38,520 bases of DNA from Caldifarciminota bacterium. Lineage in GTDB: Bacteria; Hydrothermota; Hydrothermia; UBA1063; CAJXJZ01. This document shows positions 1 to 7,943 of the stretch, piece after piece (the stretch's first letter is position 1; the number at the start of each line of letters is the position of its first letter). Under the pieces are notes generated by a model, which saw only the letters and a list, made by a program, of their open reading frames with translations, searched no databases and was not told the origin of the DNA. The stretch covers positions 1-38,520 of the forward strand of contig JALVYB010000057.1 in the NCBI GenBank assembly GCA_027038175.1, written 5' to 3'. Position numbers and translations under genes: made by a program.

Positions 1-45
1 AATCATAAGAACAAAAAGATACACATAAAAGGAGGCTAATTCATT

Positions 46-174
46 ATGAGACAACATAATCGGAATACTTCGGTAAACTCTAATTTTGAGGAAGAGGGGC
101 ATTTGTTTGATTTACCACACCGGGAGCAGGTAATACATCAGAATATCAAAGTGCTTTTGACTATCCGAACTTAA
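46..174 (+). CDS. possible small protein, 42 aa, unknown
   Basis: An ATG ORF of 42 codons follows an excellent ribosome binding site (AAAAGGAGG at 27-35, 10 nt from the ATG). An in-frame TAA at 37-39 lies just upstream, so this is not the tail of a longer reading frame. The product is polar, without a signal peptide, membrane segment or recognisable motif. The strong binding site is the only real support; the ORF could also be chance or the remnant of a gene broken upstream. I assign no function. Confidence 0.3.
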   Translation: MRQHNRNTSVNSNFEEEGHLFDLPHREQVIHQNIKVLLTIRT

Positions 175-185
175 AGCATTAGACT
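157..185 (+). promoter_or_regulatory. candidate sigma-70 promoter for the aminotransferase operon
   Basis: TTGACT (157-162) and TAGACT (180-185) are 17 nt apart, which is consensus spacing with a weak -10. A perfect TATAAT at 185-190 is also present but lies 22 nt from that -35. Transcription from here would leave a leader of roughly 55 nt. The -35 overlaps the end of the small ORF at 46-174. Moderate to low confidence. Confidence 0.3.
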
Positions 186-249
186 ATAATAAGCAATAAG
201 AACAGTTTGGAAAAAAGAAAAGTTTTTTTTCAAAATAGGAGAGTGTAGA

Positions 250-1605
250 TTGTTGAAACCCGAAATAAAAACAGAGTTGCCAGGGCCTCTGGCTAAAGAG
301 TGGCTTTCAAAGGATAAAAGGTTTATCTCCCCTTCCTATACCCGCAGTTATCCGGCGGTTGTGGAAAGAGGGGAGGGAGTATGGATATACGACGTAGACG
401 GAAATCGGTTCCTTGATATGACTGCTGGTGTTGCAGTGTTGGCAACCGGACACTCACATCCTGAAATAATCAACACCGCAATAGAGCAGATGAAAAAATT
501 AGTTCATATGTCCGGTACCGATTTTTACTATCCTGCTGAAATAATGCTTGCTGAAAAACTTGCTGAGATAGTACCCGGTGCGGCCAACAGGAAAGTATTT
601 TTTGGAAATTCAGGTGCGGAAGCAAACGAAGCAGCACTTAAACTCTCCAGGTTCCATACAAAAAGGCCCTATGTTATTGCTTTTATCGGGGCTTTCCATG
701 GAAGAACTTATGGCGCTATGAGCCTTTCAGGCTCAAAGAGCATTCATCATAAAGGTTTTGCTCCACTTATTCAGGGGGTTATACATGTTCCATATCCAGA
801 CCCATACAGACCCCCGTTTGGAATATCAGGAGATGAAGTTTCAGATGCTGTCATAGATTATATTGAGAATGTTGTTTTTAAAAAACTTGTTGACCCTGAG
901 GAAGTTGCTGCTATTTTCTTTGAACCCATACAGGGAGAAGGTGGTTATATTGTGCCTCCCTCTGACTTTTTCGGTAAACTGAGGGAATTAACCTCACGGT
1001 ATGACATACTGATGGTTGACGATGAGGTGCAGGCCGGTATGGGGAGAACTGGAAGGATGTTTGCTATCGAACATTTTGATGTTGTCCCTGATATTGTGAC
1101 AATTGCCAAGGGAATTGCATCTGGTTTCCCGCTTGGTGCTATGGTTGCAAAATCTTCATTAATGGATTGGAGCGCCGGGGCTCATGCAAGCACATTCGGA
1201 GGTAACCCTGTATCCTGTATGGTGGCGCTTAAAACCATTGAACTGCTTGAAAATGGACTTATAGAAAATGCGGAAAAAATGGGCACTTATCTTATTAGTC
1301 GACTTAAGGAACTTATGAAAGATTATGAATTTATCGGCGACGTTCGCGGTAAGGGGCTTATGATTGGTGTGGATATTGTAAAAGACAGGGAAAGTAAGGA
1401 ATACAATCCAGAGTTAAGAAACAGAATTGTAGATGAGGCCTTTAAGAGGGGGCTTTTAATGCTTGCTGCCGGGCCCAGTGCAATAAGGTGGTCGCCAGCA
1501 TTAACTGTTAGAAAAGAAGAACTTGATGTGGCCCTTGAAATATTTGAGGAGGCGTTAAAATCAGTAGAAAAAGGAGGTAAAAGATGGCAAAGAAGAGAGT
1601 GTTGA
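250..1605 (+). CDS. class III PLP-dependent aminotransferase/racemase family (acetylornithine/GABA aminotransferase-like)
   Basis: A fold-type I PLP enzyme of 451 aa. Visible family features are SGAEANEAA (121-129, cofactor phosphate site), FFEPIQGEGG (223-232), DDEVQAGMGRTG (257-268) and the Schiff-base lysine in IAKGIASG (Lys287). The N-terminal PGPLAKEW and the overall length resemble the Thermococcales subgroup annotated as acetylornithine aminotransferase family, some members of which are amino-acid racemases, so transamination is not certain. The start is TTG at 250, or the adjacent TTG at 253, behind AGGAGAG (237-243). It overlaps the next gene by 22 nt, implying translational coupling. 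It heads an operon that ends with a second class III aminotransferase. Family assignment is firm; substrate is unknown. Confidence 0.85.
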   Translation: MLKPEIKTELPGPLAKEWLSKDKRFISPSYTRSYPAVVERGEGVWIYDVDGNRFLDMTAGVAVLATGHSHPEIINTAIEQMKKLVHMSGTDFYYPAEIMLAEKLAEIVPGAANRKVFFGNSGAEANEAALKLSRFHTKRPYVIAFIGAFHGRTYGAMSLSGSKSIHHKGFAPLIQGVIHVPYPDPYRPPFGISGDEVSDAVIDYIENVVFKKLVDPEEVAAIFFEPIQGEGGYIVPPSDFFGKLRELTSRYDILMVDDEVQAGMGRTGRMFAIEHFDVVPDIVTIAKGIASGFPLGAMVAKSSLMDWSAGAHASTFGGNPVSCMVALKTIELLENGLIENAEKMGTYLISRLKELMKDYEFIGDVRGKGLMIGVDIVKDRESKEYNPELRNRIVDEAFKRGLLMLAAGPSAIRWSPALTVRKEELDVALEIFEEALKSVEKGGKRWQRREC

Positions 1606-2903
1606 TACTCGGTGCAGCAGGACGTGATTTTCATAACTTCAACACGTATTTCAGAGATAATGAGGAGTATGAAGTTGTTGGGTTTACCGCTACTCAAATT
1701 CCTGATATAGATGGAAGGAAATATCCCCCTGAACTTGCCGGAAAACTTTATCCTGATGGTATACCCATTTATGCAGAAGACGATATGGAAAAACTCATTG
1801 AAGAGAAAAAAGTCGATGTTGTAGTTTTTGCATACTCAGACGTTTCCCATGAGTATGTAATGCACAGGGCCTCAAGGGCAATTGCAAAAGGTGCAGATTT
1901 CTGGCTTATGGGAGCCAATAATACAATGATAAAGTCAGAAAAGCCTGTTATCTCTATATGTGCTGCAAGAACCGGTTCCGGAAAAAGTCAGACAACGAGA
2001 AGGGTCGCAGAGATTCTTAAGGAACTCGGTAAGAAAACGGTTGTTATACGTCATCCCATGCCATACGGTGACCTTACAAAACAGATTGTCCAGAGATTTG
2101 AGACCATTGAAGACCTTGATAAGTACAACTGTACCATAGAAGAAAGAGAAGAATATGAGCCTCATATTTCAAGGGGCAATGTTGTTTATGCAGGGGTGGA
2201 TTATGAGAAAATTATTAGAGAGGCGGAAAAAGAGGCTGATGTTATTCTATGGGATGGTGGAAACAATGACCTTCCATTCTATAAACCAGACCTTCATATA
2301 GTGGTGGTTGACCCTCACAGACCATACCATGAAATTACATACCATCCTGGTGAAAGCAACGTGAGACTTGCAGATGTTATAGTTATCAATAAGATAGATA
2401 CGGCCTATCCAGAGGATGTTGAAGCAGTCAGGGAAAATGTCAGGTCTGTCAATCCAAAGGCAAAGATAATTGAGGCTGCGTCACCTATCTCAGTGGATTC
2501 TCCGGATAAGATATTTGGCAAGAAAGTACTCGTGGTTGAGGATGGTCCAACTCTCACTCATGGTGAAATGTCCTATGGCGCAGGCGTGGTTGCTGCAGAA
2601 AAATACGGTGCTGTGGAACTCATAGACCCACGTGAGTATGCAGTGGGCTCCATTAAAGAGGTTTATGCGAAGTATTCACATATAGGGACACTTCTTCCTG
2701 CCATGGGGTACTCTGAAAAGCAATTGAAAGAACTTGAAGAAACAATTAACAATACCCCGGCAGACCTTGTGGTAGTTGCAACCCCTATAAATCTTGGGAG
2801 AATACTCAAACTGAACAAACCTTATGTAAGGGTTTACTATGAACTCCAGGAGATAGGAAAGCCCACCCTGGAGGATGTTATAAAGGAGTTTTTTGGGGGG
2901 TGA
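1584..2903 (+). CDS. cyclic 2,3-diphosphoglycerate synthetase-like P-loop GTPase
   Basis: A 439-aa protein with an N-terminal Rossmann-like segment (VLILGAAGRDFHNF, 6-19), a P-loop (ARTGSGKSQTTRR, 128-140), a WDGGNND motif (223-229), DPHRP (243-247) and a G4-like NKID (269-272). This arrangement matches the family that includes archaeal CpgS, which phosphorylates and cyclises 2,3-diphosphoglycerate to make a thermoprotective solute. Most bacterial members are uncharacterised and annotated simply as GTPases, so the cyclic-DPG role is only a possibility. The start ATG has GGAGGT just upstream and lies inside the preceding aminotransferase gene. The following gene begins 5 nt after the stop, so an operon is likely. 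Family confident, reaction not. Confidence 0.75.
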   Translation: MAKKRVLILGAAGRDFHNFNTYFRDNEEYEVVGFTATQIPDIDGRKYPPELAGKLYPDGIPIYAEDDMEKLIEEKKVDVVVFAYSDVSHEYVMHRASRAIAKGADFWLMGANNTMIKSEKPVISICAARTGSGKSQTTRRVAEILKELGKKTVVIRHPMPYGDLTKQIVQRFETIEDLDKYNCTIEEREEYEPHISRGNVVYAGVDYEKIIREAEKEADVILWDGGNNDLPFYKPDLHIVVVDPHRPYHEITYHPGESNVRLADVIVINKIDTAYPEDVEAVRENVRSVNPKAKIIEAASPISVDSPDKIFGKKVLVVEDGPTLTHGEMSYGAGVVAAEKYGAVELIDPREYAVGSIKEVYAKYSHIGTLLPAMGYSEKQLKELEETINNTPADLVVVATPINLGRILKLNKPYVRVYYELQEIGKPTLEDVIKEFFGG

Positions 2904-2908
2904 TATAA

Positions 2909-4630
2909 ATGGAAATGGAAGAAAGAGAAAAGTTGTATGAAGAGGTACAAAAGATAATAGAGGAGTCTATCTCCGCTTATATAAAAAGCACTATTGATGA
3001 ACTCTCACAGAAAATAGAAGAACTGAAGAACAGGATATCTGAAGAGATTGAAACACGGGAAAATGAGAAGCTGAATGAAGTTCAGACTGCCATAGATGAG
3101 AAAGTAAAAAGCGAAGAAATCGCAGAGAGTGTCAAAGCCCAGGCAAATAGCATAGCAGAAGAGAAAACTCAGAAACTGCAGGAGACGCTCGATGAACTTA
3201 TAAAAGAAAAGGTGGCAAACAAAGAAAAGGAATTTTCAGAAGTTATAGAGAAAACGCTTAAATCCAGAGATACTCAGGAAAAGATTTCAAACGAAATAGT
3301 TACCTGGCTATCAGAGCATAAGGATTTTCTCTCCAACGTTCTCGAGGACAAAGTGAAAGCAATTATTACGGAAAAGAAAGAGAAGGAAATTGTAAGGAAT
3401 ATTGAGGATTTCCTGAAGAGCGGTGACTTTAAGGACATGATAAAATTGCAGTTTATGAACTATCTTGCAACTTCCCGAGATGCTTTCACTAATGCTGCAA
3501 AAGAAGCCCTGAGGGAACAGATTGAAAGGGAAGGAGAGAAGGTTCTTAAGGAGGCAATGAAGGATATAGACTCAACAGTTCGTGAGGTTGTGGAGAAGAA
3601 GATAGAGGAGAGTCTTGGTGAAAAACTGGAAACTGTGGTCTCTGACCTCAAAAGCACCATAGAGGAACTTAAAAAAGAAGTCGAGAATTTAAAAAGCAGC
3701 GTGGAGAAAGGAACGCCTGAGCCGGAATCTGCGGAGGAAGAAAAAGTAGAGGAAGAGAGAGAGGGGCATCAGCTTGAACTTACAGACAATATGGAAGAAC
3801 ACATAGAGGGCCTTACAGGTGGAGAAAACGATGAGGTGGTAGAGGAAGAGAGTACTTCTGTTCAGGTTGAAGAAGCACCGGTTAGTACAGAAGAAGAGGA
3901 GAAGAAAGAGGAGCCGGTTCAAAGAATAGAGAGTGAGGAGAGGGGGATAAGGCTTACAGATATTTTAAGAATAAAGTATTACGGTCACTCCTCATTCCTT
4001 GTTTCTAACAGTGAAGTGAAAATTCTAATGGATCCTTATAAGAAGGGCGCTCTTGACGGTGCCATTAATTATGAGCCCATAAACGATATTGCGGATATAG
4101 TTACTGTAAGTCATGGCCATATGGACCATGCCGGCTGGAAAGAAATTCCTGGAGACCCTGTTCTTATAGAGGAAGCGGGTGAAAAAGTGGTAAAGGGTGT
4201 AAGGTTCAAGGGTATATCTGCATATCACGATAAAGCCCATGGTGCGTTACGTGGAAGTAACATGATATTTGTCGTGGAAATATCAGGAGCACGGCTTGTG
4301 CACCTTGGAGACCTTGGACATATTCTGACCACTGACCAGATAAGAGAAATTGGACTTGTGGACATTCTCATTGTTCCTGTAGGTGGCTATTTTACCATAG
4401 ATGCAGAGGATGCCTGGCAGGTGGTCGAACAACTTGACCCACTCGTGGTTATTCCTGTTCACTACAAAACACCCTACGTTGATTTGCCGGTTTCTGAGGT
4501 TACGCCTTTTATCAACCGCGCTGATGATTATGGCTATAAAGTGGACGATCTCCAGAGGTCAGAACTTGAGATAGAGAGATTGCCCAAGAAGAAAACCGTA
4601 TGGGTATTCAAACCAGCCAACATAGCCTGA
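2909..4630 (+). CDS. coiled-coil / metallo-beta-lactamase-fold hydrolase fusion
   Basis: A 573-aa protein in three parts. Residues 1-268 are highly charged heptad-like helix rich in Glu and Lys, predicted coiled coil. Residues 270-345 form a very acidic, low-complexity linker. Residues 350-573 are a UlaG/UPF0173-like metallo-beta-lactamase domain with HGHMDH (402-407), His440, Asp468 (HLGDLG) and His518 (IPVHYK), a complete two-metal ligand set. Stand-alone relatives are about 220-250 aa, so the N-terminal half is an addition. There is no signal peptide, so it is probably cytoplasmic. The reading frame runs uninterrupted through all three parts. A GGGGTGA ribosome binding site precedes the ATG (an alternative ATG lies at 2915). 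It overlaps rlmN by 31 nt. The substrate is unknown; the helix may scaffold or multimerise the enzyme. Confidence 0.75.
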   Translation: MEMEEREKLYEEVQKIIEESISAYIKSTIDELSQKIEELKNRISEEIETRENEKLNEVQTAIDEKVKSEEIAESVKAQANSIAEEKTQKLQETLDELIKEKVANKEKEFSEVIEKTLKSRDTQEKISNEIVTWLSEHKDFLSNVLEDKVKAIITEKKEKEIVRNIEDFLKSGDFKDMIKLQFMNYLATSRDAFTNAAKEALREQIEREGEKVLKEAMKDIDSTVREVVEKKIEESLGEKLETVVSDLKSTIEELKKEVENLKSSVEKGTPEPESAEEEKVEEEREGHQLELTDNMEEHIEGLTGGENDEVVEEESTSVQVEEAPVSTEEEEKKEEPVQRIESEERGIRLTDILRIKYYGHSSFLVSNSEVKILMDPYKKGALDGAINYEPINDIADIVTVSHGHMDHAGWKEIPGDPVLIEEAGEKVVKGVRFKGISAYHDKAHGALRGSNMIFVVEISGARLVHLGDLGHILTTDQIREIGLVDILIVPVGGYFTIDAEDAWQVVEQLDPLVVIPVHYKTPYVDLPVSEVTPFINRADDYGYKVDDLQRSELEIERLPKKKTVWVFKPANIA

Positions 4631-5643
4631 ACCTTAAGGCTAAAACCAGAAAACAAATTGAGGAATACCTCAAGAGTCTGGGAGAAAAGCCTTATCGGTC
4701 TACCCAGATAATCAGATGGTTATGGCAGAAGGGAGAGTCGGAAATTGAGAAATTCTCCGACCTCCCCCTTTCTTTAAGAGAAAGATTAAAGAAAGATTTT
4801 TTTGTTTACCAGGTAAAACCTGTTTCTATCCATAAATCCTCTGTAGATGGGAGTATTAAGTTTTTATTGAGGTTGTTGGATGGTAGAGAGGTCGAATCTG
4901 TGTTTATTCCAGATGGGAAAAGGAGAACTGTCTGTGTATCATCGCAGGTGGGATGTCCGCTGAAGTGCACCTTTTGTGCAACAGGTAAACTTGGTTTTAC
5001 CCGTAATCTTGAGTTCTGGGAAATACTTGAACAGGTCAGATTTGTTCGCGATTATACCAAAGAGCGAATAACCAATGTTGTATTTATGGGAATGGGCGAG
5101 CCTATGCTTAATATTGATAATGTATTTAGGGCTATAGATTTACTTCAGGAAAATGATGCTTTTAAGATAGGCGCAAGAAAAATAACCGTCTCAACAGCGG
5201 GTGTTGTGCCTGGCATTTATCGTCTTCTTGAATATAAGAAACAGGTGAAACTTGCTGTCTCTCTCAATTCGGCAATCCAGGAAAAAAGAGAAGAGATAAT
5301 GCCCATTGCAAAGAGATTTCCCCTTTCTGAACTTAGAAAAGCCATTCTGGACTATTACAAAATAAAGAGAAGATGGGTAACTTTTGAGTACATTCTCCTT
5401 CCAGGTTTTAATGATACCGAGGATGATGTGCGAGCGCTTGAAAGATTTATAAAAGGTATTCCCTGTAAGATAAACCTTATTCCATACAACGGTTTTGAAG
5501 GTTCTCCATTTAGAGAACCTTCAGATGTTGAGATAGAAAGGTTTTTGAGAAAACTTTATAGATTAAAAGCCACAGTGACACTAAGAAAATCCAAAGGCAG
5601 GGACATAAAAGGAGCCTGTGGGCAACTTGCTTATCTCAAATAA
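4600..5643 (+). CDS. rlmN: 23S rRNA adenine-C2 methyltransferase RlmN (may also act on tRNA)
   Basis: A radical SAM enzyme of 347 aa. It shows the CxxxCxxC cluster (Cys119, Cys123, Cys126 in CPLKCTFCATG), the upstream Cys112, and the methyl-carrying Cys340 in DIKGACGQL, together with the GMGEPMLN SAM-binding motif. These define RlmN rather than a general radical SAM protein. The N-terminal helical domain (EEYLKSLGEKPYRSTQI) is intact. The ATG at 4600 lies inside the preceding gene and has no strong ribosome binding site, suggesting coupling to it. A housekeeping modification gene placed between apparently metabolic genes, which is common in compact genomes. Confidence 0.95.
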   Translation: MGIQTSQHSLNLKAKTRKQIEEYLKSLGEKPYRSTQIIRWLWQKGESEIEKFSDLPLSLRERLKKDFFVYQVKPVSIHKSSVDGSIKFLLRLLDGREVESVFIPDGKRRTVCVSSQVGCPLKCTFCATGKLGFTRNLEFWEILEQVRFVRDYTKERITNVVFMGMGEPMLNIDNVFRAIDLLQENDAFKIGARKITVSTAGVVPGIYRLLEYKKQVKLAVSLNSAIQEKREEIMPIAKRFPLSELRKAILDYYKIKRRWVTFEYILLPGFNDTEDDVRALERFIKGIPCKINLIPYNGFEGSPFREPSDVEIERFLRKLYRLKATVTLRKSKGRDIKGACGQLAYLK

Positions 5644-5656
5644 CAAGGAGAGGAAA

Positions 5657-6865
5657 ATGGGAAGCACAGAGAGATATATAGAAATAGCAGAAAAATATGG
5701 TGCTCATAACTATCACCCCCTGGATGTTGTGATAGAAAAAGGGGAAGGCGTCTGGGTTTGGGATGTTGAAGGTAAGAAGTACCTTGATATGTTAAGTGCC
5801 TATTCTGCACTTAATCAGGGACACAGGCATCCTAAGATTGTAAAGGCGCTTATTGACCAGGCTAATAAACTCACACTTACCTCCAGAGCATTCCATAATA
5901 ACGTGTTGGGTGATTTCCTGAAAAAACTCGCTGAACTTGCTGGATATGATAAGGTTTTGCCCATGAATACAGGCGCAGAGGCAGTTGAGACGGCTCTGAA
6001 AGCAGCAAGGAAATGGGGATATTTGAAGAAAAAGGTCCCTGAAAACAAGGCTGAGATAATTGTGTGTGCAAACAATTTCCATGGAAGAACAATTACCATT
6101 ATCAGCTTCTCCACAGAAGCCCAGTACAAATTTGGTTTTGGTCCATTTACACCGGGATTCAAGGTTGTTCCCTATGATGACCCGGAGGCACTTGAGAATG
6201 CGATAACTGAGAATACAGTGGCATTTATGTTTGAGCCGGTTCAGGGAGAGGGTGGAGTAATCGTTCCACATGAAGGATATTACAAAAAGGTTAGAGAAAT
6301 AACAAAGAAACACAACGTTCTACTCATAGCAGATGAGATTCAAACGGGCTTTGGAAGAACCGGAAAAATGTTCGCAGTCTGGCATGAAGACGTAAGGCCA
6401 GATATTATTGTAGTGGGTAAGGCACTTGGTGGAGGAGTATATCCTGTATCAGGTATAATAGCAGATGATGAGGTGATGGATGTGTTTACACCTGGTGACC
6501 ACGGCTCAACTTTCGGTGGCAATCCACTTGCGGCAGCAGTTGGTATGGCAGCCCTTGACGTTCTTATTGAGGAAAAATTGCCGGAGAGAGCCTATGAACT
6601 TGGTGAGTACTTCATGGATAAATTAAGAAAAATAGATAGCCCATTTGTGAAGGAAGTAAGAGGTAAAGGCCTGTTAATTGGTGTTGAGATTAAAAAGGAA
6701 CACGGTACAGCAAGACCCTACTGTGAAAAATTGAGAGATCTTGGAATACTGGCCAAAGAAACCCACGAGCAGGTTATAAGATTCGCGCCACCTCTTGTTA
6801 TCACCAAAGAGGAAATAGACTGGGCTCTTGAGCGGATTGAAAAGGTGCTTACAGAGGGTGCGTAG
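5657..6865 (+). CDS. rocD: ornithine aminotransferase
   Basis: 402 aa, the usual length for bacterial and archaeal ornithine delta-aminotransferases, which interconvert ornithine and glutamate-5-semialdehyde. The diagnostic N-terminal block (NYHPLDVVIEKGEGVW) and MLSAYSALNQGHRHP (45-59) are present, with NTGAEAVETA (104-113), FEPVQGEGG (192-200), ADEIQTGFGRTG (225-236) and PLP lysine Lys255 in VVGKALGGG. I chose ATG 5657 because AAGGAGAGG lies immediately upstream; a longer reading frame from 5618 overlaps rlmN and adds 13 non-conserved residues. The gene ends just before a strong terminator. Arginine/ornithine catabolism or proline synthesis is the likely pathway. Confidence 0.9.
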   Translation: MGSTERYIEIAEKYGAHNYHPLDVVIEKGEGVWVWDVEGKKYLDMLSAYSALNQGHRHPKIVKALIDQANKLTLTSRAFHNNVLGDFLKKLAELAGYDKVLPMNTGAEAVETALKAARKWGYLKKKVPENKAEIIVCANNFHGRTITIISFSTEAQYKFGFGPFTPGFKVVPYDDPEALENAITENTVAFMFEPVQGEGGVIVPHEGYYKKVREITKKHNVLLIADEIQTGFGRTGKMFAVWHEDVRPDIIVVGKALGGGVYPVSGIIADDEVMDVFTPGDHGSTFGGNPLAAAVGMAALDVLIEEKLPERAYELGEYFMDKLRKIDSPFVKEVRGKGLLIGVEIKKEHGTARPYCEKLRDLGILAKETHEQVIRFAPPLVITKEEIDWALERIEKVLTEGA

Positions 6866-6892
6866 TTCTTAATCTGATAAAGAAATACTTAT

Positions 6893-6920
6893 AGCGGGGC
6901 AATGCCCCGCTTTTTATTTT
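6893..6920 (+). terminator. intrinsic terminator after the rocD operon
   Basis: A 7-bp all-G/C stem, GCGGGGC (6894-6900) with GCCCCGC (6904-6910), a 3-nt loop AAT and a flanking A-T pair, is followed by TTTTTATTTT. It sits 28 nt past the rocD stop and between convergent genes. The minus strand lacks a comparable T-run after the hairpin, so termination should be mainly of the + strand transcript. Confidence 0.92.
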
Positions 6921-7939
6921 CAGTCATCCATTAAAAGCATGGCATCGCCGTAGGAGAAAAACCTGTATCTCTTACTTATTGCCTCCTTGTAAGCCTTCTT
7001 TAAATTCTCAATACCGCACAGTGCGGAAACGAGTAATAGCGGGGTAGACCTTGGAAGATGGAAGTTCGTTATAAGACCATCTATCACCCTGTATTTGTAT
7101 CCAGGATAAATAAAAAGTTCCGTATAACCTGAGAGTCTCGAATTATCAAATGCCCATGACTCAAGGGTTCTTGTACTTGTAGTCCCAACGCTTATAATTT
7201 TTTTACCCTGTTTTTTTGCTGATTCTATTTTTTTTGCAACATCCTCTGGTATTTCGTAGTACTCTGCATCCATTCTGTGTTCCTCTACCTTTTCACTTTT
7301 CACAGGCTTAAACGTTCCAAGTCCTACATGGAGGGTAATCTCAAGAATTTCCACCCCGTTCTTTCGTAGACTTTCCAGTATTTCCGGAGTAAAGTGCAAA
7401 CCGGCAGTTGGTGCTGCAATGGAGCCATCCTTTCTGGCATACACTGTTTGATACCGGTATTCATCCATTTTTGTTGAGGGTCTCTTTATATAGGGTGGGA
7501 GGGGCATCACTCCGTATTTGTCAAAGAATTCTGTGACGTTTTCTGAAGAGATAATTTTTAAAACCCTGTAACCCGGCCTGTATTCGATTACTTCAAGAAG
7601 CCCTTTTCCGCATCTAAATCGTATTCCGGGTTTCGCCTTCCGTGAGGGTTTCGCAAGTGCATTAAAGGTCTTCTCATCCCTTATACCTGTTAGGAGAAAC
7701 TCTACTTTACCTCCCGTATCCTCTCTTTGGCAATAAATACGTGCTTTTATAACTTTTGTGTTGTTGATAACAAGGACATGTTCCCTGTTAAGATATTCCA
7801 CAATGTTTTTAAACTGCTTGTGTTCAATCCTTCCTGACCTATAGTGTAATACCATAAGCCTTGATTCATCTCGTTTATCCGCTGGAAATTGAGCGATAAG
7901 ACTCTCTGGTAGTTCAAAATCAAAATCTGATATTAGCAT
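6920..7939 (-). CDS. queA: S-adenosylmethionine:tRNA ribosyltransferase-isomerase QueA
   Basis: 339 aa, the normal QueA length. It transfers and isomerises the ribosyl moiety of SAM to 7-aminomethyl-7-deazaguanine in tRNA, forming epoxyqueuosine. The N-terminus (DFDFELPESLIAQFPADKRD) and the blocks KDGSIAAPTAGLHFT (169-183), TLHVGLGTF (201-209) and NFHLPRSTPLLLVSAL (293-308) are characteristic and intact. It starts 4 nt after the pcrA stop and is the last gene of the minus-strand block, converging on the rocD terminator. Confidence 0.95.
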   Translation of the reverse strand: MLISDFDFELPESLIAQFPADKRDESRLMVLHYRSGRIEHKQFKNIVEYLNREHVLVINNTKVIKARIYCQREDTGGKVEFLLTGIRDEKTFNALAKPSRKAKPGIRFRCGKGLLEVIEYRPGYRVLKIISSENVTEFFDKYGVMPLPPYIKRPSTKMDEYRYQTVYARKDGSIAAPTAGLHFTPEILESLRKNGVEILEITLHVGLGTFKPVKSEKVEEHRMDAEYYEIPEDVAKKIESAKKQGKKIISVGTTSTRTLESWAFDNSRLSGYTELFIYPGYKYRVIDGLITNFHLPRSTPLLLVSALCGIENLKKAYKEAISKRYRFFSYGDAMLLMDD

Positions 7940-7943
7940 TGAC

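Noticed and set aside
2909-4630. Frameshift joining two neighbouring genes in the coiled-coil hydrolase
   Set aside because: One uninterrupted frame spans both parts with an acidic linker between them and no internal binding site plus start marking a second gene.
5792-6313. Long minus-strand ORFs opposite ornithine aminotransferase
   Set aside because: They lie wholly opposite a gene with complete family motifs, are rich in Cys, Phe and Ser as expected of antisense frames, and lack ribosome binding sites.
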